NCBI GenBank assembly: GCA_019137255.1
Contig: WPDH01000143.1
Coordinates: 124,001 to 188,000 of the forward strand
Direction: 5' to 3'
DNA: 64,000 bases
Origin: Corinectria fuckeliana
Taxonomy: Eukaryota > Ascomycota > Sordariomycetes > Hypocreales > Nectriaceae
Notes under the pieces: generated by a model
The model's database searches: none
What the model saw: the letters and a program-made list of their open reading frames with translations, nothing else
What the model was told of the DNA's origin: nothing
Translations under genes and position numbers: made by a program
Part shown: piece after piece, positions 56,631 through 64,000 of the stretch
Layout of the letters: each line of letters opens with the position of its first letter
Numbering within the stretch: position 1 is the stretch's first letter

Positions 56631-59073
56631 CTATCTGACTTCGGATCCTGATCTCCTTGTAACGACAGCTCGGAAGAAGAGGTAAATATCCCTTCTACTT
56701 TCTACAAGAGGAAGAAGAGTCACAACTATAGCTCCAAAGAATGCCCAAATAAAGGTAACGACGATCCACCCGGTAAAAAAAGGCTTGCTAAAGACATACG
56801 ATGTCCCATACATGGGGATTGGCCAAAGACTGCATCAAGTTAGCACCGTTTCTGATTAATGAACGTGGGACTTACATCGTCAAGGAAATGGCAATGAATA
56901 TAGCGGCACCAAGAGCAAAGTTTCGTGCCTGGTACAAGTCCTTCTCGATCGCCAGGAGATTCGTCAACTCGGCCTCTGTTCTCTCTTGTGCAGTCTTGGT
57001 TATACTACCTTCCGTATTAGATTTGATGTCAAAGCCAGAGTCGTCGACTTGTTGCAGCTCCTTGAACTTGGCAAAGTCATAGTTATCAGGCTTCAGATAT
57101 GTTATAAGGGGCGTGAGGACGATGGGGGCAGTCAGTGCCAGCATGTTGCCGGCTACTGTAGGGATAAAATCCGACAAGGTGGCAATAGTAACCGTCCCAT
57201 GCTTGTGGTAGGCCACTACAATCCAAGTCGATATGCTAGCAAGTGAGCTGATGATTGGCACCAGTACAATGGCGTATTTGCTCTGCTTCTTCCAAAACAG
57301 TGTACAGGCACTAGGAATCACAGCACCTGACCTTTGTTAGGACGCATGGACAAGATTGGGTAGTTGAGCATACCGTCAATGATGATGCCAATGGCAGTCA
57401 CTATAAACGTGACGGAGAAGCCGGCATAAGTAAGACCAACGGCAACGCACGCAGTCAGCAAGCCAAAGCTGATAACTGCAATATGGGAGATGAAAACTAG
57501 TCTCTCCCCAGTTGCTTCCGGGTTGATGTATGAACGATAGAAGTCATATGTGATCAGGCTGGTTACAGCGACGGTTTCTAATTCATTGTCAGACTTCCTC
57601 CATGTAAATCTCAAAGTATAAATCTTACCTGAACTCATAGCGCTTGTGATGGCCTGGAAAACCATTATAAGGACGGCCACAACTCCACCCTTTCCCATGA
57701 TGGTGTAAGCTGTATAAGGCATGACCAAAGCCGAGTTGATTTCAACCGCTGACAAGGGAGTCGGATACGTAGGCCTGCGCAATTAGTATCTGTTCAATTG
57801 GCCTACACGGGTCGAATCACTTACCACGCCGGCGTGTGTTCCAAGGCCGCACCTCCGAGACCAAATGTAGTGGCGATACAAAATGGAATAGTAAACTATG
57901 TAGGTAAAGATGTTAGTCTAGCAACAAGTCAAACTCTTGCTCACATACCCAGCAGAGAGATCCTAGAAGATATCCGGCAACCGTTGACTTGGGATCAGCA
58001 GCAATAGCCTTTTGGAAAAGCCTTTGTGTGTATCAGTATAATTGCCAGGCTGAACATTCACATTCATAAAAATGCTCACTGAGAATCAACAGTTGCAGAA
58101 AAGCCCCCGCCCAGGAAGATGAGGCCAACCATGCCACCGTAAAAGCTCCGCATCGTAAGGAGTTCTCCTCCCGCATTACCATCAACCGGTCGGATCTCGG
58201 CTGCAGCTTTCAGGAGCTCCCACATTCTTCCAGGCGATCCGACGTGATCCGAAGTCGCGTACATGACAAACATGGACGAGAGCATGATGATGTAGATGAT
58301 TACGGTGTGGACTATTCTCAAAGCATGTGAATAAGGCAAACACAGCAATCACGACAATCGTATCATACGTACCCCATTCTGTAAGGAAAGTGGCTTTGAT
58401 TCCACCGAATAAGGTATAGATGCAGACTCCCAAAGGGAAGAGAAAGCATACAGCAATTTTGTTCATACCTGTCACGAGGTGAAACACATCAGCTCCACCG
58501 ACCAGCAGGTTGACCGCAATGAAGATCTGATAGATCAGTGAGTAGACGGCCAATACAACATGTCCAGGAGCGCCATAACGATGCTTCACCAACTCCAAGA
58601 ATGTGTGTGCGTTTGGAGCTTTTCGTTTAAGTTCAATCGCGAGAACAGCAAATGTCAATATGGGAACTGAGCACCCAGCTCCATACCTGCCACAGTCTTA
58701 GTACGATATCTTGCAGTCGAGGCTTGAAAGGTGTATTCATACCAGAACGTAGAAGAAATACCGTATGAGTACCCAAATGTTGTTGACGTGAGAAGTGTGG
58801 CGCTTAGAGTCCATGAGGAGACAACTGATGAGGCTATAAGACCTGCTTTGATGGAACGCTTTGCAGTCAGATACATTTCCGAATCTTGAACTTCGGAAAA
58901 ATATCGTTTGAGAGCCCAAGTCGTCAGACTCATGAGGATAGCAAAGAGGCCGCCTAGATATCAGGTCTTAGCTGGTGAGCATAATGAATTCGACTGGAAA
59001 TCGTACCTAATCCCACAATGATCCCATATCCTACCCCGGAATTAAATATTGGAAAAAGCGACGTCTCAGCCAT
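56631..59073 (-). CDS. DUR3: DUR3-like urea/sodium-solute symporter
   Basis: Ten exons: 59073-59007, 58953-58743, 58686-58373, 58311-58080, 58021-57949, 57895-57825, 57774-57629, 57577-57374, 57326-56876 and 56829-56631. They sum to 655 residues in frame. The protein has about 14-15 hydrophobic segments. Family landmarks include GIIVGLGGLFAILMS at the N-terminus, LAIELKRKAPNAHTFLE, LVGGADVFHLVTGMN, GGGFSATVDSQLF and ILWPIPMYGTSYVFSK near the end. Several of these appear only after splicing, which supports the model. DUR3-type carriers import urea, and sometimes polyamines, across the plasma membrane by cation symport and are usually nitrogen-regulated. The gene is divergent from the acyl-CoA dehydrogenase-like gene. 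Confidence 0.9.
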
Positions 59074-59536
59074 GTTAAAAATTCGAGAGGATAGGTTTCA
59101 AACTAATGAGCTCGATGTTGTCGAGCAATGAGATTCGCGACAAGAATGACAACGGGGTGTAGATCCAGTACGCCTTGGGAAATTTGACTTCTTAAAGCTC
59201 TAAACAGAGAGCTTGGTCGTATATGGAGGCACGAGGTTATCCGGTTTCACTGAGACCATGGTGGAGAAAATGGGTCGCAGCATCAAATAGCTTCGAATAC
59301 GTGACGGCTGGGGTCAATGGCGAAACACCGAGGGTTCCATTCTCACCTCAACTCATCACCGATACTAACCAAGACAGGTCCCGCGTTCTAGGGTCCCCGG
59401 TAAAGCGGGAATATTTGTTTGCTGGCAGCCATCAAGTCAGACGAATCACCTCGTCTATATAAACCCAACATCAATCGTTAGTAGCACACCACTTAAACTC
59501 GCATTGGCCAGAACAGCCCAGACACAGGACCTCGCC
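59074..59536. promoter_or_regulatory. Divergent intergenic region
   Basis: About 460 bases between the start codons of the permease and the DszC-like gene. It probably holds both promoters. TCTATATAAAC at 59454-59464 lies about 75 bases before the ATG at 59537 and is a likely TATA box. Confidence 0.5.
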
Positions 59537-61111
59537 ATGCAAAACTTCCAAGCCGAGCAGGCTCGCGCCAAGGCCAGCAAACGCTGGAAGACCGAGCCCA
59601 AGCCAGATACGCCTTCAGGGTGGGTGAAGCGTGCTGCGGAAGTGGCAGAAGTCCTGAAGCTTGACGCAGTTGACCGTGATGCCGCCGGCAAACCTCCCTT
59701 TATTGAAGTCCAGCTGCTGAAAGACGCTGGCCTGGTCAATCTCCTCGGGCCACGCGAGTTTGGCGGCGCCGGAGAGACTTGGCAGACTTCGTACAAGGTG
59801 ACGACGGAGATTTCCAAGGCAGACGGAAGCATCGGACACTTGATTGGCAACCACTACTCATGGTATGGCTCGCACTTCAACTTGATCCCGTGAGATGACA
59901 CTAACACCGGTTGGCCGATGGCAGGTTCTGGAGCTCCCAGATTCTCGGGACGCCCCTGCAGGCACGCCGATGGCTTCGCGAGTTCACCGAGGGCAACTAC
60001 TACCTTGGAGGTGCCGTCAACCCTCGGAACGCTGATATGATTGCTCGGGATGTGGGAGACGCATTGGTGTTCAACGGCGACAAGTTCTTCTCCACAGGTA
60101 CGTCTCTCCAGTCACCCCGCTTCGTGAGAAGAGTACGAATATTTCCGGTGCTAATTCCTTCCTTCTCCACAATGCAGGCGGCGTTATCAGTGACGTGACC
60201 GTGTTGGAGGGGGTCCTGGAGGATGAAGCAAAGACGCATGTGTTTGCCTATGTCTCCACACAGGACCCTGGGATTTCGTTCAAAGGGGACTGGAAAGTTA
60301 TCGGCCAACGATTGACGGCAAGTTTCTACATTGCAAGACACTAGTTTCGCTGCTAGTTCTTTGGGTTTGGATCTAGCTAACTGGGCTACAGGAATCGGGA
60401 GGCTGTGTCATTCGCAATGTGCGTGTCTCTTGGGAACATATCGCCGGGTATGAAAGCAAGCAGCTCACACCCCGAGACGCCTACCACGACTTTATTTTGC
60501 CCCCGGTTCAGCTCCAATTCGCAGCTGTTCACTTGGGCGTTGGCATCGGAGCGCTTGAAGCCGCCACCGAGTACACTCGCACGAGAACTCGACCTTGGCC
60601 CTACGGGGGGGATGACAAGGAAAAGGCGACCGACGAATGGTACATCCGAGAAGGCTACGGGCGTCTGCAGGCAACACTGTGGGCGGCCGAGGCCCTCGTG
60701 GACCGCACGGCCGAGCGCATATCCAAGTTGATCCACGCCCCTAGAAAGGACCTGACCCAACAAGCACGCGGCGAGATTGCGGTCCGTAAGTTACGCCCGC
60801 CCTATTTTTGATTGAAGGATTTCCTAACCTGAAGTAGAGGTGGCGGCGTCAAAGGCGACCGCAATCGAGGCCACTATCAGGGTTAGCAGCAAACTATTTG
60901 AGCTGACGGGCGCCTCGTCCAGTTTGTCCAAGTACGGCTTTGACAGGTTCTGGCGCAATACACGTGGTAAATGGGACTTGCCTATATTTTGTTTACAGTG
61001 CTAAGATGACGTTTAGTTCACTCTCTCCACGATCCAATTGCCTACAAGTTCCGGGAAGTTGGTGGCTGGGCTTTGTTGGGGGAAGTCCCTAAGCCGAGCT
61101 GGTATACTTAG
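59537..61111 (+). CDS. Acyl-CoA dehydrogenase-fold flavoprotein, DszC-like
   Basis: Exons 59537-59862, 59925-60097, 60178-60317, 60392-60785, 60838-60966 and 61017-61111 give 418 residues. The fold is seen as the N-terminal helical domain (LLKDAGLVNLLGPREFGG), a beta domain with KFFSTGGVISD and DPGISFKGDW, and the C-terminal helical bundle ending RNTRVHSLHDP with YKFREVGGW. These features fit the flavin-dependent monooxygenase branch (DszC-like, thermophilic desulfurization family) better than true acyl-CoA dehydrogenases. Such enzymes oxidise small S-, N- or aromatic substrates with reduced flavin. The third intron uses a GC donor (GCAAGT at 60318). Substrate is unknown. Confidence 0.83.
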
Positions 61112-61256
61112 CGAGGTATCCGGGGGCCGTCGCTGTAATCAAGAATGGAGAGTCATTTAGACAGATATCTATACGTTCCACGCTTGACTCAGTTTGTCAT
61201 TGAATCTGATTACTGCAGCGCATCCGCGAGGACTAGACAGTCGTCGTTAACTGATA

Positions 61257-61864
61257 TTATTCTACCCTTTCGATTTTCCCAGTTTTGACATCATAAATGT
61301 ACCCGGTGATGGGAACATCAAGCACAAGAGGGTTCTTCTTCAAAATAGCAATATCATCTAGAACACTTTGCTTCACATCCCCGAACGGCAAGAAAGCAAT
61401 GTGTTCTGCGTCTTCCTTCAAGTCGTTTCGAATCTTTGCCTTGATATCAACATCAGAAAATGTCAGCATACCACAGTCGGTCTATACATGTCCATTAGTC
61501 TTGTCCATTATACTGAACGCATCGTGAACCCTTACATGGTGAACAATAACAATCTCCCGAGTTCCCAAAAGCTGCTGTGAGATGACAAGGGACCGCACTG
61601 CATCGATGGTACGACCGCCGGCGTTGCGAATAACATGTGCATCTCCCTCTTGAAGCCCAAGGACCTTGGCAGGATCGAGACGAGCATCCATGCACGCTAC
61701 AACAACCACCTTGCTATAACAAGCCAATTAGATGCACGGAAAAATAATTAGTTGAGAATTCCTTACCGTCCTGGGGGTAGAGGCAAGCTGCCTTTATCAA
61801 AGTAGGCGGCATATTTCTGATTCGCCGCCTCGAATTCAGGGATGACAGAACGGACGAAAGACAT
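61257..61864 (-). CDS. Beta-class carbonic anhydrase
   Basis: Exons 61864-61767, 61713-61536 and 61481-61257 give 166 residues. Zinc ligands are visible as VACMDARLD (Cys, plus the catalytic Asp-Arg dyad) and, across the second junction, HHTDCGML (His-x2-x-Cys). IRNAGGR is the conserved phosphate/bicarbonate-side motif. The protein is of the short single-domain type and lacks a transit peptide. It interconverts CO2 and bicarbonate. The neighbouring urea permease supplies a substrate whose breakdown releases CO2, but a functional link is only a suggestion. Confidence 0.92.
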
Positions 61865-62400
61865 GGCGGAAAGGCGGAAAACAGCTGACTTGGGATTGAA
61901 ACTACGGAGTTTGACTCTCATTTTATGGATCAGATGCTCCGTATCAGCCTTGCTTGCTTGAGATGAGGGGTGGCTGAATGAGGTTTAGTTGAATAATCGT
62001 CATTTTAGACGGTGCTTTGCAATTGAACTATCGTCACTCACTACTGATGGAGTGGAGCTGATTGCTGCATCAGGCATTTAGAAGCGATCGCTTATTAAGT
62101 CAGACGCAAGTCTAGGATGGTTTCAAGGCTAGTATATGAAATCTTTCAACTAAGACTTATATACGGAGTATTAGCAATGCAATCATTAGGGATCCGCACT
62201 TCTGGTGAACATCTTAGGAGCCCTAGGGTATAGTGGGGGTGAAAAAGAAGCGACACATCCCGAGTCAACCCGATGTAATACTACCTCCACCAAATAAAGG
62301 CTTCACTTTTAAATAGCTATTATACAACCAAATAAATATTAATTAAATATCTATATATATTAGTCTATAGCTTATTAACTAATATATCTAATAGTATCTT
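61865..62400. other. Upstream region of the carbonic anhydrase gene grading into AT-rich repeat
   Basis: Ordinary composition to about 62300, then AT-rich, TA-enriched DNA. No gene is seen apart from the mariner remnant that follows. Confidence 0.4.
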
Positions 62401-62642
62401 TTAATACTTTATATACTAGCTATATACTGCTATAACTGCCTGTATTCTTCGCTTTATTAAATAGATTAGGTTATATACTACCTTCAGCTTAATCTTATCT
62501 CACAGCTTAATTACAGCTTTAATTAGCTATTCCTCTGCTTTCTGGTTTTTTAGTATATATATAAGCTTAGGATAACACTTATAGATTCTAGCTTTTAGGA
62601 TTACCTAAAGGTTTTCTATAAGGTTAAGATTAGAGCTGTAAG
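62400..62642 (-). pseudogene. Tc1/mariner transposase fragment interrupted by the second chromovirus
   Basis: The minus strand from 62642 downward reads, through stops, SSNLNLIENL, a match to the SPDLNPIENLW signature, followed by VILKARIYKCYPKL and a helical tail. The reading frame is cut at 62642 where the LTR begins. The 5' half of the transposase should lie beyond the retrotransposon, outside the window. The five bases before the LTR are GTAAG. Confidence 0.65.
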
Positions 62643-63052
62643 TGTAACAGTCAGGTTTAACCTAGGGATATAAGGTAGGTCTAAGCGTAAAGTGTATAAT
62701 TAAGTGGATTAAGATGTTATAGTAAGTAATATAGGTTATAGTCTAGTAATAGTAGAATAGTAGATTTAATATAACTAAGTGTGTTAATAGCTAGTAAGGC
62801 TATCTCTATAAAAGTGCTAAGTAAGTATATATATATACTATACTAGGATCACTAGATTATAGTAGTAATCTAAGTGATTTATAGTTCTTAATTATAATAA
62901 GATTATAATAATCCTTTTATAATTAGTATTTTATAAGAGATTACTAGATTATAGTAGTAATCTAAGTGATTTTTTTATAATTAAAGAGAAAAAAGTAAGC
63001 ATATTATAGTTCTACTAGTTATAACTGCCTAGTCTTAACCTAGGCTGTGATA
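62643..63052 (-). repeat. 3' LTR of the second chromovirus copy (410 bp)
   Basis: On the minus strand it starts TATCACAGCC and ends CTGACTGTTACA, so it preserves the unmutated CA terminus that is TATA in the left copy. It aligns with both LTRs of the left element. Confidence 0.9.
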
Positions 63053-64000
63053 TAATATCTCCCCTTTATTAGTCTTATCTTAAGACTATATATAAGGCTT
63101 AGTACCCTAATATTTCTAGTGTAAGTCTAACCTAGACTTATAAAGTTCTTTTGTTTCTAACTATTATATTAGGTTAAGTTACTAAATTAACTAAAACTAT
63201 CTAGTAATCTCTCTTAGTATAAACTATTAAATCTAAAGGTTATAAGATTATATCTTACTTATACTATTTTAAAGAATAGTTAGTCTGTTAGATATTAGAG
63301 AAATCTTCTTAGTATAGAGAGTATATTTAGTATAGTTATTCTTATAATAGTTCTAATATTATAATATCTTATAAGTATATCTTAAGTGTTTATAGTGTTT
63401 TTTACTGATTTTCTAGGTAGTAATATATACTATTAAGACATAATATAAAATTAAGTCTAATATTAAACAAACTGAAAATACACTTACTAAGATATTATCT
63501 TATTTATTATACTTTTATTAATAGAGAAAAGTTCTAAAAGAGTATAGTTTATCTCTATTTATATATAGTATATAAGATTTAGATAAAATAAATAGTATTT
63601 ATACTTAAGAAGAGGCTATACTTTTAGAGTAGTAAGCTATTAGTAAAGTATAAGATACTAGTATTATAAATCTGCTTAATTAGTCTTTTATTTTTAGTGA
63701 TTTTTTTATAACTTCTTCTAGTATTATTAGTGAAATTCCTTTAGGAGGTGTTAAGTATAAGTAATATTTTTTACTAGTTTCTATTAGTTATTACTCTTAG
63801 AGTAGTCTTTTTACTTAATAAGATACTTAGTTTACTTATTTCTTATTCTTATATTAAGAATAGTTTCTACTATATATTTCTTAGGTCTTTTAACTTTTAT
63901 CTTATATTTATTACTAAAGTTAGCTATAATAGTGTTTTTTATACTTTTAAGTAGTAAAATATAAAAGATAAGATAAAATCTAACTTTTAGTAGTAAGTCT
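62643..64000 (-). mobile_element. Second copy of the chromovirus, inverted, truncated by the window edge
   Basis: The 3' LTR (62643-63052, minus strand) and about 950 bases of internal sequence match the reverse complement of about 12000-13363. Bases 63053-63065 complement the polypurine tract. The last bases match the left copy near 12000, between the integrase core and the chromodomain. It is RIP-mutated as well. The rest of the element must continue beyond 64000. Confidence 0.92.

Overview
The window looks like nuclear DNA of a filamentous ascomycete (Pezizomycotina, most likely Sordariomycetes). Genes are split by short introns of about 43-92 bp. Secreted hydrolases, LysM and chitin-binding proteins, a Zn2Cys6 regulator and ankyrin proteins are fungal types. 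Gene-rich DNA of about 50% GC is interrupted by very AT-rich transposon blocks almost without CA/TG dinucleotides, which is the mark of repeat-induced point mutation (RIP). No prokaryotic operons, CRISPR arrays or RNA genes were recognised.

Layout. 1-2.7 kb: the 3' part of an ankyrin-repeat gene. 3.3-4.5 kb: a LYC1-like acetyltransferase. 5.0-13.4 kb: a complete but RIP-destroyed Ty3/Gypsy chromovirus with 412-bp LTRs and a 5-bp target duplication. 13.6-17.2 kb: one Tc1/mariner element inside another. 17.4-19.7 kb: a frameshifted GNAT gene and a gamma-glutamylcyclotransferase-like gene. 20.2-23.7 kb: a CocE-type hydrolase and an FAD oxidoreductase. 24.8-32.9 kb: a broken hypothetical gene, a multi-LysM gene and a divergent CBM18-GH18 chitinase. 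33.8-44.4 kb: an SDR, an aspartic protease, an ABM-like protein, an M28 glutamate carboxypeptidase II-like enzyme and a GT64 glycosyltransferase. 45.9-48.3 kb: a Zn2Cys6 regulator pseudogene. 48.7-56.2 kb: a GST, two intronless orphans and an M43 metalloprotease. 56.6-61.9 kb: a ten-exon DUR3-type urea permease, a DszC-like acyl-CoA dehydrogenase-fold enzyme and a beta-carbonic anhydrase. 62.3-64 kb: a second, inverted copy of the same chromovirus, inserted in another mariner remnant and running off the edge.

The clearest functional unit is the head-to-head pair of multi-LysM gene (26.3-28.9 kb) and CBM18-GH18 chitinase (29.4-32.9 kb). This arrangement is known for killer-toxin-like (subgroup C) chitinases of filamentous fungi. 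Here both members look damaged: no signal-peptide exon was found for the LysM gene, and the chitinase C-terminus is broken. The other genes look like single-function accessory genes (secreted proteases, transporters, detoxification enzymes), not one pathway.

For most spliced genes I resolved exon boundaries whose total length is a multiple of three and whose junctions restore conserved motifs. The possible novelties are two intronless orphans, one with PD-(D/E)XK-like spacing at 53.2-53.7 kb and one beta-rich protein at 50.4-51.4 kb, plus the nested-transposon architecture.
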